In this document: positions 9,135 to 20,628 of the stretch, in pieces
Position numbering within the stretch: position 1 is the stretch's first letter
Layout: each line of letters opens with the position of its first letter
From: Mycobacterium montefiorense
GTDB taxonomy: Bacteria > Actinomycetota > Actinomycetes > Mycobacteriales > Mycobacteriaceae
Length of the DNA: 64,000 nucleotides
Reading direction: 5' to 3'
Assembly: GCF_003112775.1 (NCBI RefSeq)
Contig: NZ_BFCH01000011.1
Coordinates: 124,083 to 188,082, forward strand
Made by a program: the position numbers and the translations under genes
Notes under the pieces: generated by a model
Database searches by the model: none
The model's input: only the letters and a program-made list of their open reading frames with translations
Told to the model about the DNA's origin: nothing

Positions 9135-9254
9135 TGGCTGCCCCCGGTCACGCTGGCAACAAACGCCATGGACGATCTTTCTGATCGCGTCCTACTCATG
9201 TCATCGAGTCAATGCCGCATTGCGTTGCGTGTCCAAGACCTGTTTAACAATGCG

Positions 9255-9273
9255 CGATGCAAATCAGGCATCG
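9255..9273. promoter_or_regulatory. Inverted repeat in LLM/LysR divergent promoter
   Basis: CGATGC-N7-GCATCG, with perfect 6-bp arms, lies about 45 bases before the LysR start. Position and form fit a LysR-type binding site controlling the divergent LLM gene and LysR itself. Not tested against other sites. Confidence 0.4.
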
Positions 9274-9318
9274 TTGCTGTCCCAGATGCCGAGACACTCG
9301 GAGGACTACAGTGAGCTC

Positions 9319-10221
9319 ATGACTGATTCGGCATCGCGGGTGGTAGACCTCGATCTGCGACTGGTCGGATACTTCGTCGCGGTGGCTGAGCACCGGCACT
9401 TCGGCCGCGCCGCGGCAGCGCTGCGCGTTGCGCAGCCTTCGCTAAGCCGGCAGATCCGTCGCCTGGAGCAGCAGATGGGCGTCCGCCTGTTTGACCGCTC
9501 GCCGCAAAGCACCAGGCTCACCGAGGCAGGCGAGGTATTCCTGCCTCGAGCGAAGACGCTACTGCGCTCGGCCGCCCAAGCCACCGCGCAGGCCCGGGAC
9601 GCCGCCAAGCCCGGCCGTATAACCATCGGCTACACAACAGGTATGGTCATCACCCCGGTGGTGCGCGCGTTGCGTCGCGAGCACCCCTACGCGGATGTAC
9701 AAGCCCTGCACCTGAATTGGAACCAGCCGCGCGATGCACTGCTCGACCACCGGGTGGACGCGGCGGTTTGCGCACTGCCTTTTTCCACCGACCAGCTGCA
9801 TGTCACGATCCTCTGCGACGTGCCCCGGGTGGTGCTCATGCCCCGCGACCATCGCCTCGCGGGCAGGCAATCGGTCACCATCGACGACATCGCCGACGAA
9901 CCCATACCGAAATTTCGCGACTGCGACCCGGCCTGGAATGCCTTCTGGCGCATCGATCCTCGGCCTGACGGGCGCGCGGCACCCGAAGGTCCACTCTTCG
10001 ATACTCTCGAGGACGGGTTAGAAATCGTTGCCGCCGGGCAGGCGGTTGCCGTCACGACCGGTTTTCACGAACGCTTGCGACCTGACATCACCACCGTCCC
10101 CTTGGAAGGCGTCGAACCCGGCCATATCATCGTGGCGAGCCGCGCCGGGGACCGCAGCCGTCTGGTGGCGGCTTTTCGTGAACTCGCCGTGGTGCACTTC
10201 ACCGCTCCGGCGCGGAACTAG
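9319..10221 (+). CDS. LysR-family transcriptional regulator
   Basis: A 300-residue LysR regulator. The winged helix-turn-helix is near the N terminus (YFVAVAEHRHFGRAAAALRVAQPSLSRQI, in two pieces around residues 18-46), followed by LFDRSPQSTRLTEAG and a substrate-binding domain. The frame is open far upstream, but the ATG at 9319 is the usual start for the family. It probably responds to a metabolite of the divergent LLM oxidoreductase. Confidence 0.88.
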   Translation: MTDSASRVVDLDLRLVGYFVAVAEHRHFGRAAAALRVAQPSLSRQIRRLEQQMGVRLFDRSPQSTRLTEAGEVFLPRAKTLLRSAAQATAQARDAAKPGRITIGYTTGMVITPVVRALRREHPYADVQALHLNWNQPRDALLDHRVDAAVCALPFSTDQLHVTILCDVPRVVLMPRDHRLAGRQSVTIDDIADEPIPKFRDCDPAWNAFWRIDPRPDGRAAPEGPLFDTLEDGLEIVAAGQAVAVTTGFHERLRPDITTVPLEGVEPGHIIVASRAGDRSRLVAAFRELAVVHFTAPARN

Positions 10222-10251
10222 CGACTCGAGCGCCGACATTCAGCTGTTCCA

Positions 10252-12123
10252 CTAGTAGTTGTTGTATTCCGAGAAGACAACCGCGTTGCCTTCGCTATCG
10301 GTCGCGAGCAGCGTCAAATAGTTTCCCTCATCGTCGGTGCCGCCTCTCGAATTGATGGACGGAATCACCGGAAAAGTCGATCCCATCGACTCGAGTTGGG
10401 CGTGCGTATCTTGCAGGGAGTCGACGACCAAGCTGGCTGAGCTGTTGGCGCGCCCCGGCGCAACGCCCTCCGCGCGATCCGCGGCATAGATACCGAATAC
10501 GGACTTGATACCCCAAAAGCCGTACCAGGATTCGTCCGAGTACGGCTTCCCGAAGCTCATCGTGTCGCCGTAGAAGTTCCTTGCGGCTTCCAGATTCGGC
10601 TCTGGTGTCTCGACGTAGTCCAAGTTCTTCACCTCGCCCGTGGGTTGGTGCATTTTGGTGATGAAGGTTTCAAAGAGTTGCATGCCGCCCTGGGCGCCCG
10701 TTTCGAAGATGTGCGTCACGAAGGCGACCTGCTTGAAGGGATGCTCACCCTGACCCGAAAGCTCTCGTTGGTAGGTGACGATCGCACCTGCGCCGAAGCG
10801 CTTGGCGCGCAGAGCTCGGATGGTCATGCTTGCGGCCAGACCGGACTTCGAGCGGTCGTACTGATTCCAGTTCGCAGCAAGACCGTCTCGGATACCGGTT
10901 GGGCCGCAATCGATGCCGCGATCATTGATCCGGCTGCTATCGAACCACCGGCTGTCGTTCCCTATTCCCGCGGCCATGACGGCGCGGGGATCGGTTCGCA
11001 GCCAGGCGTTCTCGAGCGCTTGGACCGCGGCGACGACGTCCGCGGGCGTGCCGTCCTGAGCCTGCACGGAGGGTACATCCGGCGCGGGATGGTCACCAAC
11101 GGGGTAGACCCGTTGCATCAGTACGAAGACGTTTGCGGCGGGGTCGCTTCCCACCGCGTAAAGGTCGGAACCTCGACGTCGTATGCCGGTGAGGAATGTG
11201 GTGCCGGCGGCCTCAAGGCGCGCAACGGTTTTGACGAGATCGTCCACATCTATCGTATTGTATCCATTCGGGAGGCCCGGCCGGACCGGTGCGAATCCGT
11301 CGAGGCCGGTGTTGTCGAGAACCAGACGCGGACCGCCCATGTCGAATGCGGCATATGTCGGAGTCTGGACCTCTGGTTCCCCAACGAACTTTGAGTAGAA
11401 CCGGACGGCGCGCGCTAGGTCAGTGACCGGATAGGTGAAGTCGTAGCGGAAGCTCGCCGTGCCCGACTTCGCCGGCATCTTGGTCACCGGGTCGTAGGAC
11501 AGCCACCACGAGTCCGACTCGTGCGAGAGCTTCCAGCAGCCGCCCTCTTTCACGAATGCCTGCAGGATCAGGCCGCGGTTGCCGTAGGCCCAGTCGCTGA
11601 CATGGTTGGCAACGCTCGTTATCTCTCCGGACACCAGATCTGCCCAATAAAGCGCGGTGGCGGTCTGGCCCTGGACAGACACTTCGGCGCGGCGGATGGT
11701 CATGTTCGCCGACCGCGTGTGACCGTCGGGGGCGAGCTCGAGGAAACCCCACTCGTCGGGCAAGCCGCGCGCCACCTCCTGCGGGCCGGACTGGATACCT
11801 GCAGACCACGACGTCAGGCGCGTCACGTCCGGCGTGACTCGGTCCACGTATGCGGCAGGATCAGCGCCGATCCAGGACTGGTGCAATGCCACGATGGTGT
11901 CCATGACGCCCCGAACGTCCGCGTTCGAGGCATCCGCGGCGACGAGCTCGGATGGGTCGAAACCGACCCTGCCTGCTGCGCCCGCCGGCGGCGTCGTTGT
12001 GGGGCAGGAGCCGGGCGCGGCCGGCTTGAGTGCTTGCCACCAAGGTCGGGACGCGGAACAGCCGACGAGCGTTGTCGTGACCAAGCACGGGACGAGCGCT
12101 GCCACGAGCACGCGATTTGGCAT
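10252..12123 (-). CDS. Lipoprotein with two NTF2-like plus glyoxalase-like units
   Basis: A 623-residue predicted lipoprotein with lipobox LVGC (C22). The mature part looks like a tandem duplication. Residues about 67-225 and 370-500 are SnoaL/NTF2-like (each opens with a V-x-x-I/L-x-A-L ... W helix and includes a shared SxxMTIR segment). Residues about 230-345 and 505-623 are vicinal-oxygen-chelate (glyoxalase-fold) domains: DLARAVRFYSKFVGEPE in the first and NLEAARNFYGDTMSF in the second. The function is unknown; binding or modification of a small hydrophobic compound at the cell surface is a guess. It converges on the LysR gene. Confidence 0.8.
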   Translation of the reverse strand: MPNRVLVAALVPCLVTTTLVGCSASRPWWQALKPAAPGSCPTTTPPAGAAGRVGFDPSELVAADASNADVRGVMDTIVALHQSWIGADPAAYVDRVTPDVTRLTSWSAGIQSGPQEVARGLPDEWGFLELAPDGHTRSANMTIRRAEVSVQGQTATALYWADLVSGEITSVANHVSDWAYGNRGLILQAFVKEGGCWKLSHESDSWWLSYDPVTKMPAKSGTASFRYDFTYPVTDLARAVRFYSKFVGEPEVQTPTYAAFDMGGPRLVLDNTGLDGFAPVRPGLPNGYNTIDVDDLVKTVARLEAAGTTFLTGIRRRGSDLYAVGSDPAANVFVLMQRVYPVGDHPAPDVPSVQAQDGTPADVVAAVQALENAWLRTDPRAVMAAGIGNDSRWFDSSRINDRGIDCGPTGIRDGLAANWNQYDRSKSGLAASMTIRALRAKRFGAGAIVTYQRELSGQGEHPFKQVAFVTHIFETGAQGGMQLFETFITKMHQPTGEVKNLDYVETPEPNLEAARNFYGDTMSFGKPYSDESWYGFWGIKSVFGIYAADRAEGVAPGRANSSASLVVDSLQDTHAQLESMGSTFPVIPSINSRGGTDDEGNYLTLLATDSEGNAVVFSEYNNY

Positions 12124-12328
12124 GGCACTACCTCGAAGTCTTTCAGCAGGCAGCTCCTATTCAAACGCGCCGGCGCGTTGGTTGGCGACGCGACCGCCAC
12201 ATTGCGCGGCATCTAGGATGAAGGAAGCGCGAACTTGTCAATGAGCGGGCGGCAACCCCACGGTCGGTGCCTCTGGTTTCGCGCCCGAATACCGTGATGG
12301 TGCGTCAGCGGCCAACTTGGTTTGTTAG

Positions 12329-12344
12329 TCGAACATATGTTCTA
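12329..12344 (+). promoter_or_regulatory. LexA (SOS) box-like operator
   Basis: TCGAACATATGTTCTA matches the mycobacterial SOS box TCGAAC-N4-GTTCGA in 11 of the 12 fixed positions. It is 60 bases before the ATG of the 149-residue gene and overlaps a possible -10 (TCTAAT). The remaining 12124-12404 gap carries nothing else I can name. Confidence 0.62.
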
Positions 12345-12404
12345 ATGGAGTCCCCTGCCCGGCCCGCTCGCTGCGGGTGATGTTCAGAAGGAGATCGCCG
12401 AACG

Positions 12405-12854
12405 ATGACCGTAGACACTCTGTCAGCTGAAGCGCCGTCCACCGACTCCGACACTCCCGCCGCCACGGCTGCATTCGTTGAGCCCACCGCGGTTGGCGCT
12501 ACGCCGGCGTCCGACGCGGCAACCCCTGAAGCTTCCGCCGGCCAGAAGCCAAGGAAGGCCCCGGCCAAGAAGGCGACCAGCAAGAAGGTCAAGTCTCTTG
12601 AGCTGACCCTCACTGTCACCGGCACGGCCGACGGCGAATGGCGCGCGGAGCTAAAGCAGGGCACCACCTACCTGGCCCGCAACCTCGCGGTCGCGGCCGC
12701 CGCCGTCTCGCGCGCCGCCAAGGAACTGCATGAGGAGCTCGCCACCCCAATCGACGAGGTAATCGAAGAGGCGCGGTCCCAACAAGCCGCCAGGGTCGTC
12801 GCCCTCGAAGCCGAACTGGAAGCCGCTCGCAAAGTCCTCGCCGACCTGGACTGA
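12405..12854 (+). CDS. Conserved hypothetical protein (DUF6319-like), possibly SOS-controlled
   Basis: A 149-residue protein. The first 60 residues are Ala/Pro/Thr-rich and end in a Lys-rich stretch (KPRKAPAKKATSKKVK) like those of nucleic-acid-binding tails. The folded part begins SLELTLTVTGTADGEWRAEL and ends in a predicted coiled coil (ARSQQAARVVALEAELEAARKVLADL). It resembles the mycobacterial DUF6319 family, with no known function. Start fixed by AGAAGGAG ahead of the ATG. A LexA-like box upstream suggests DNA-damage control; the basic tail is consistent with binding DNA. Confidence 0.75.
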   Translation: MTVDTLSAEAPSTDSDTPAATAAFVEPTAVGATPASDAATPEASAGQKPRKAPAKKATSKKVKSLELTLTVTGTADGEWRAELKQGTTYLARNLAVAAAAVSRAAKELHEELATPIDEVIEEARSQQAARVVALEAELEAARKVLADLD

Positions 12855-13010
12855 GGTTCCCGAGCGGTTTGCACGTCACAGTTTCACGGTCTTACGCATC
12901 GAGAGGCGCCGCCGGGCACTGCGAACACCTTGCGAGGCAACACCTTCGGGTGCCCTCCTAGCGCCAGGTGATCAACGACCAGCACATCGACCCGGTCATG
13001 ATCACTTCGG

Positions 13011-13082
13011 TGGGCGCGGACGGTATCGAACCGCCGACCGCTGGTGTGTAAAACCAGAGCTCTACCACTGAGCTACGCGCCC
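13011..13082 (-). tRNA. tRNA-Val (anticodon UAC)
   Basis: The minus strand folds into a full cloverleaf of 72 nt: 7-bp acceptor GGGCGCG/CGCGCCC, D arm GCTC/GAGC, anticodon stem CTGGT/ACCAG with loop TTTACAC (anticodon TAC), and T stem with loop TTCGATA. Discriminator A; the CCA end is not encoded. A valine tRNA near ahpE matches the M. tuberculosis layout. The 12855-13010 stretch beside it shows no gene. Confidence 0.93.
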
Positions 13083-13130
13083 TATATGCCCGCCGCAGGC
13101 TACACGCCTGGACGCCCGGACCTCAAACTC

Positions 13131-13592
13131 TCAGACCCGCAAGGCCGCCAGCGCATCGGTCCACAATCGCTGATCGCGAGCCTCGCCGGGCTCTTTCATC
13201 TCGGCGAATTGGATGATCCCGGATCGGTCGACGACGAACGTGCCGCGATTCGAATAGCCGGCCTGGTCGTTGAACACGCCGTAGGCCTGGGCGACCTCGC
13301 CGTGCGGCCAGAAATCCGATAGCACCGGAAACGTGAACCCGCTTTCGATGGCCCAGATCTTGTGCGTCGGTGGCGGACCCACCGAGATCGCCAGTGCCAC
13401 GCTGTCTTTGTTTTCGAATTGGGGCAGGTGATCGCGCAGCAGGTCCAGTTCGCCCTGGCAGATCCCGGTGAACGCCAGCGGGAAGAACACCAGCAGAACG
13501 TCCTTGTCGCCGCGATAGCCGCTCAGCGTGATGCGCTGCTGGTTTTGGTCGCGCAGAGTGAAATCGGGGGCTGTCGTCCCGACCGGCAGCAT
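13131..13592 (-). CDS. ahpE: One-cysteine peroxiredoxin AhpE
   Basis: A 153-residue peroxiredoxin, the same length as M. tuberculosis AhpE (Rv2238c). It reduces peroxides and peroxynitrite in the cytoplasm, with recycling through mycothiol/mycoredoxin known for the family. The peroxidatic Cys lies in PLAFTGICQGEL (Pxxx(T)xxC motif), and the protein starts MLPVGTTAPDFTL. The start at 13592 overlaps the stop of the upstream DUF3052 gene (TAATG), so the two are translationally coupled. Confidence 0.95.
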   Translation of the reverse strand: MLPVGTTAPDFTLRDQNQQRITLSGYRGDKDVLLVFFPLAFTGICQGELDLLRDHLPQFENKDSVALAISVGPPPTHKIWAIESGFTFPVLSDFWPHGEVAQAYGVFNDQAGYSNRGTFVVDRSGIIQFAEMKEPGEARDQRLWTDALAALRV

Positions 13593-14014
13593 TAACGCTT
13601 CCCGGCGCGCGACTTCGGTTGCACCAACCGGCTGGCGCTCCAATCCCCCAGGTTGACCGACGACGTCGGCATCAGGCCGGCGGTCGGAGCAGCCTCGGCG
13701 ATCTCCGCGGGCAGAACGTGGCCAGGCTTACCGGTCTTGGGGGTCAACACCCAGATCACGCCATCCTCGGCCAGCGGGCTGATGGCGTCCATCAGGGTGT
13801 CCACCAGGTCGCCATCGCCATCGCGCCACCACAGCAGCACGACGTCGACGACCTCGTCGGTGTCCTCATCGAGCAGCTCGGAGCCGCAGGCTTCCTCGAC
13901 CGCCGCGCGGATGTTGTCGTCGGTGTCCTCGTCCCAACCGAACTCCTGGACAACCTGGTCTCGTTGCACGCCCAGTTTGCGAGCGAAGTCCGAGGCGTCA
14001 TCCGCCGCGACCAC
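13592..14014 (-). CDS. DUF3052 family protein (Rv2239c homologue)
   Basis: A 140-residue acidic protein (VQEFGWDEDTDDNIRAAVEEACG, VVLLWWRDGDGDLVD in pieces) of the actinobacterial DUF3052 family. No biochemical role is known. It is directly upstream of and overlaps ahpE, the same pairing as Rv2239c-Rv2238c, so a link to redox stress is possible but only by context. Confidence 0.9.
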   Translation of the reverse strand: MVAADDASDFARKLGVQRDQVVQEFGWDEDTDDNIRAAVEEACGSELLDEDTDEVVDVVLLWWRDGDGDLVDTLMDAISPLAEDGVIWVLTPKTGKPGHVLPAEIAEAAPTAGLMPTSSVNLGDWSASRLVQPKSRAGKR

Positions 14015-14099
14015 CGTGGATCCTCCTTAACAACACACCGTGCGCGCCATGCGATTGGGGATTATCGTCGCACAGCCAGAACCTGGTTCACACTCCACC

Positions 14100-14690
14100 T
14101 CAGAAGGACGCCAGGCAGAGTTTCAGCGCCTTGGTCTTGGTGTCGTTGAGTTGATCGACCCGCCGGTTGAATTCACCGGTCCCCGCGTGGGTGCCGATCG
14201 CGTTCGCCACCCCGTGCGCCGCGTCGATATAAGAGTTGAATGCGTCCTTCAGCTGCGACGACAGGGCATCGTTGAAATTGTTGCCCACCGTCGAGGCGCT
14301 GTTGTTGAGCGCATCGATCGCCGGGCCTTCGAACGGGCCGGTACCGCGGCCGCCGTTGAACGCCCCGACATAGGCATTCACCTTGTCGATCGCTTCCTTG
14401 CTGGTGGTCGCCAGCGAGTCGCACGAGCTGCGCACCGCCTTGGTCGTCAGCGACTGTTGCCGCTGGGACTCCCGAACGCTCGACGTCGCGATCGAAGCGG
14501 ACACCGATGACGACACCGACTGCCGGTAAGCCGGCGCGACCTTCGTGTCGGGTGTCGCCGTGCCGTTGGTGACAGTGGTGCACCCCACGATGCCCATCAG
14601 CGCGGTTGCGATGCAGCCAAGCGCCAGCACGCCACGCTTGGGGAACTCTCCCCCACGCGTGCGCGGGACGACTTTCCATCCGGTGAGCAC
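14100..14690 (-). CDS. Predicted lipoprotein (Rv2240c homologue)
   Basis: A protein of about 196 residues with an N-terminal basic stretch, a hydrophobic segment ([18 protein letters not shown]) ending in a lipobox, a Ser/Thr-rich linker and a helical domain ([22 protein letters not shown], in two parts). Position and type match Rv2240c between the DUF3052 gene and aceE. The frame stays open far upstream antisense to aceE, so the start is uncertain; the GTG at 14690 is chosen as the nearest start that keeps a proper signal. Function unknown. Confidence 0.7.
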   Translation of the reverse strand: MLTGWKVVPRTRGGEFPKRGVLALGCIATALMGIVGCTTVTNGTATPDTKVAPAYRQSVSSSVSASIATSSVRESQRQQSLTTKAVRSSCDSLATTSKEAIDKVNAYVGAFNGGRGTGPFEGPAIDALNNSASTVGNNFNDALSSQLKDAFNSYIDAAHGVANAIGTHAGTGEFNRRVDQLNDTKTKALKLCLASF

Positions 14691-14864
14691 GGGTTCTGAC
14701 GTTACCGGGTGGGCGATTGCTGTTGCCCCCGACGCACCGAGGTTTGGTGTCGGCGGGTGACCCTTGGCAGGCGAACCGATTGCGGCTACCCGCCCGAAGC
14801 GCCGGTACGGCACGATAGAAGACGAACACGCATGCAGGTAACCGCCGAGAGCAGGAGTAGTGCG

Positions 14865-17657
<2,793 letters not shown>

Positions 17658-17668
17658 GTCGGCTTCCG

Positions 17669-17726
17669 CCGAACGTGACACTGCAGTCACGGTGGGCACC
17701 GAGCGTGGCTGCAGCGTCACGTTCGG
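17669..17726 (+). terminator. Hairpin downstream of aceE
   Basis: Arms 17669-17686 and 17709-17726 pair over 18 bp with one mismatch (CCGAACGTGACACTGCAG against CTGCAGCGTCACGTTCGG), with a 22-base loop. No T-run follows, as is usual for mycobacterial terminators. It lies 12 bases after the aceE stop. Confidence 0.65.
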
Positions 17727-17816
17727 CCGGGGGTGCTTGCCCGTACCCCGTGACACCCCGGTAAGACCCCGCCTGCTTTATGGGAAAGTTCCAGAAATCA
17801 GGCGTAGCTTTTAGGG

Positions 17817-19142
17817 GTGAATGACAACCCCTTCGCTGGCCCATTTGCCAAGCATCCGAGGTCACCCCTCGAAACCTTGGATACGGTCCCGGAATCCGTG
17901 CTGCGTCGGCTGAAGCAGTATTCCGGCCGGTTGGCCACCGAAGCAGTGTCGGCCATGCAGGACCGACTGCCGTTCTTCGCCGAACTGGAAGCCTCCCAAC
18001 GCGCCAGCGTGGCGCTGGTCGTGCAGACGGCCGTCGTGAACTTCGTCGAGTGGATGCACGACCCGCACAGCAATGTCAGCTACACCGCACAAGCCTTTGA
18101 GCTGGTGCCCCAGGACCTGACCCGTCGGATCGCGCTGCGCCACAGCGTGGACATGGTGCGGGTAACGATGGAGTTCTTCGAGGAAGTCGTGCCACTGCTG
18201 GCCCGCTCCGAAGAGCAGTTGACCGCGCTGACGGTGGGGATCTTGAAGTACAGCCGCGACCTCGCGTTCACCTTCGCCGGCGAGTACGCCGACGCGGCCG
18301 AAGCACGGGGCAGCTGGGACAGCCGGATGGAGGCCAGCGTGGTCGACGCCGTGGTGCGCGGCGACACCGGCCCCGAGCTGTTGTCCCGAGCGGCCGCGCT
18401 GAACTGGGACACCACCGCGCCGGCGACGGTGGTGGTCGGGACGCCGGCTCCCAACCGTGACAACACCAACAGCGAGGGTGCCAGCGAGCGGGCCAGCCAG
18501 ATCGTCCGCGACACGGCCGCTCTGCACGGCCGCGCGGCCCTCACCGATGTGCACGGCACCTGGCTGGTGGCCATTGTGTCGGGGCAGTTGTCGCCGACGG
18601 ACAAGTTTCTGGGCGATCTATTGAGGGCGTTCGCCGACGGCCCGGTGGTCATCGGGCCCACCGCGCCGATGCTGACCGCGGCCTATCACAGTGCAAGCGA
18701 AGCCATCTCGGGGATGAACGCCGTTGCCGGCTGGGGCGGTGCACCGCGGCCCGTGCTGGCGCGTGAGCTGCTGCCAGAACGTGCGCTGATGGGAGATGCG
18801 TCGGCCATCGTCGCGTTGCACACCGACGTGATGGGGCCACTGGCCGACGCCGGGCCCACGCTGATCGAAACTCTTGATGCTTACTTAGATTGCGGCGGCG
18901 CGATCGAGGCTTGCGCCCGCAAGTTGTTCGTTCATCCAAACACCGTGCGATATCGACTCAAGCGCATCACCGACTTCACCGGGCGTGATCCCACGCAACC
19001 ACGCGACGCGTACGTGTTGCGAGTGGCCGCGACGGTCGGCCAACTCAACTACCCCACCCATCCCTCTAGTGTTGGTACCAGCGCGATGCCGGCGGTCCCG
19101 CTGCCGGTCAGAGGGGGTTCTGCGACGCCTTCCATGCGATAG
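17817..19142 (+). CDS. mabR: FAS-II transcriptional regulator MabR (PucR/CdaR type)
   Basis: A 441-residue regulator matching Rv2242, known as MabR, which controls the fabD-acpM-kasA-kasB-accD6 operon directly downstream. The C-terminal PucR-type helix-turn-helix is clear (LDCGGAIEACARKLFVHPNT then VRYRLKRI, around residues 360-390); the middle has a GGDEF-like/CdaR-type region. The start is a GTG. The C terminus beyond the HTH is Pro/Ser-rich. A strong palindrome in the gap to fabD is a likely binding site. Confidence 0.9.
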   Translation: MNDNPFAGPFAKHPRSPLETLDTVPESVLRRLKQYSGRLATEAVSAMQDRLPFFAELEASQRASVALVVQTAVVNFVEWMHDPHSNVSYTAQAFELVPQDLTRRIALRHSVDMVRVTMEFFEEVVPLLARSEEQLTALTVGILKYSRDLAFTFAGEYADAAEARGSWDSRMEASVVDAVVRGDTGPELLSRAAALNWDTTAPATVVVGTPAPNRDNTNSEGASERASQIVRDTAALHGRAALTDVHGTWLVAIVSGQLSPTDKFLGDLLRAFADGPVVIGPTAPMLTAAYHSASEAISGMNAVAGWGGAPRPVLARELLPERALMGDASAIVALHTDVMGPLADAGPTLIETLDAYLDCGGAIEACARKLFVHPNTVRYRLKRITDFTGRDPTQPRDAYVLRVAATVGQLNYPTHPSSVGTSAMPAVPLPVRGGSATPSMR

Positions 19143-19195
19143 TGATTCAGGCAACAGATCGCGGCGCGGTATCAAATACGTAGCTTGTCGAGCGG

Positions 19196-19216
19196 TTTTG
19201 TGGGGTTTCCACAAAA
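19196..19216 (+). promoter_or_regulatory. Palindrome in the FAS-II operon promoter, likely MabR site
   Basis: TTTTGTGG-N5-CCACAAAA has perfect 8-bp arms in the 140-base gap between mabR and fabD. MabR is known to bind this promoter in other mycobacteria. A possible -10 (CATAATCT) follows at about 19231. That this exact repeat is the MabR site is inference from position. Confidence 0.6.
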
Positions 19217-19282
19217 ACCTAAGACGAGGTTCATAATCTGTTACACCCGCCAAAACCGTTTCCACAGTGTTCTCTTAGACAC

Positions 19283-20191
19283 GTGATTGCATTACTCGCG
19301 CCCGGACAGGGTTCGCAGACGGAGGGGATGCTCTCGCCGTGGCTGGAATTGCCAGGGGCGACAGAGCAGATGACTCTGTGGTCCAAGGCCAGCGGCCTGG
19401 ACCTGGTCCGTCTGGGCACCACCGCGTCGAACGAAGAGATCACCGACACGGCGATCACCCAGCCACTGGTCGTCGCGGCCACCCTGCTCGCGCATCAGGA
19501 GCTGACCAAGCGCGGCGTGTTCGCCGGCGAGGACTTCATCGTGGCCGGCCACTCGGTCGGCGAGATCGCCGCCTACGCGATCGCCGGTGTGATCGCGGCC
19601 GATGACGCCGTCGCGCTGGCCGCCACCCGTGGCGCCGAGATGGCCAAGGCGTGTGCCGCCGAGCCGACCGGCATGTCCGCAGTGCTGGGCGGCGACGAGA
19701 CCGAAGTCCTGACCCGCCTCGAGCAGCTCGATCTGATCCCCGCGAACCGCAATGCTGCCGGCCAGATCGTCGCCGCCGGCCCGCTGACCGCGCTGGAAAA
19801 GCTCGCCGAAGACCCGCCGGCCAAGGCCCGGGTACGCGCTCTCGGTGTGGCCGGAGCGTTTCACACCAAGTTCATGGCGTCCGCGCTGGACGGCTACGCC
19901 GCTGCGGCGGCCGCTATCGCGACCGCCGAGCCCACTGCCACCCTGCTGTCCAACCGCGACGGAAAGCCCGTCACTACGGCGGCGGTGGCGATGGAAACGC
20001 TGGTCGCTCAGTTGACCCAGCCGGTGCGGTGGGACCTGTGCACCGCAACGATGGCCGAGCACAGTGTCAAGGCGATCGTCGAGTTCCCGCCCGCGGGCAC
20101 GCTCGCCGGCATCGCCAAACGTGAACTTCGGGGGGTGACGGTCCGTGCCGTCAAAACGCCCGCAGACCTGGACGCGCTGGCTGACATCTAA
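19283..20191 (+). CDS. fabD: Malonyl-CoA:ACP transacylase
   Basis: A 302-residue enzyme, the same length as M. tuberculosis FabD. It moves malonyl from CoA to AcpM to feed KasA/KasB. The catalytic Ser91 is in GHSVG, R116 binds the malonyl carboxylate and H194 (GAFHTKF) completes the dyad. GQGSQ at residues 8-12 forms the oxyanion hole. GTG start. First gene of the FAS-II operon. Confidence 0.97.
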   Translation: MIALLAPGQGSQTEGMLSPWLELPGATEQMTLWSKASGLDLVRLGTTASNEEITDTAITQPLVVAATLLAHQELTKRGVFAGEDFIVAGHSVGEIAAYAIAGVIAADDAVALAATRGAEMAKACAAEPTGMSAVLGGDETEVLTRLEQLDLIPANRNAAGQIVAAGPLTALEKLAEDPPAKARVRALGVAGAFHTKFMASALDGYAAAAAAIATAEPTATLLSNRDGKPVTTAAVAMETLVAQLTQPVRWDLCTATMAEHSVKAIVEFPPAGTLAGIAKRELRGVTVRAVKTPADLDALADI

Positions 20192-20280
20192 CGCCAGCTC
20201 GGCCAGTTGTAGCCAGTACAACCGCATAAGAGCACATCAATCCGATTTGCACACAACACATTACGAAGGGAAATAAGGCT

Positions 20281-20628
20281 GTGTCTGTTAGCCAGGAAGA
20301 AATCATCGCCGGTATCGCCGAGATCATCGAAGAGGTCACCGGTATCGAGCCTTCCGAGGTCACCCCGGAAAAGTCGTTCGTCGACGACCTGGACATCGAC
20401 TCGCTGTCGATGGTTGAGATCGCCGTCCAGACCGAGGACAAGTACGGCGTGAAGATCCCGGACGAGGACCTTGCCGGCCTGCGCACCGTTGGTGACGTCG
20501 TCTCCTACATCCAGAAGCTTGAAGAAGAGAACCCCGAGGCCGCCGAGGCGCTGCGCACCAAGCTCGTCGCCGAGAACCCCGACGCTGCTGCCAACGTTCA
20601 GGCAAGGCTGGAAGCGGACAGCAAGTGA
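20281..20628 (+). CDS. acpM: Meromycolate extension acyl carrier protein
   Basis: A 115-residue acyl carrier protein with the long C-terminal tail typical of mycobacterial AcpM. The phosphopantetheine attachment Ser41 is in DIDSLSMVE. It carries growing meromycolate chains between FabD, KasA/B, MabA and InhA. GTG start with a GAAGGGAA ribosome site. It overlaps kasA by four bases (GTGA). Confidence 0.97.
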   Translation: MSVSQEEIIAGIAEIIEEVTGIEPSEVTPEKSFVDDLDIDSLSMVEIAVQTEDKYGVKIPDEDLAGLRTVGDVVSYIQKLEEENPEAAEALRTKLVAENPDAAANVQARLEADSK

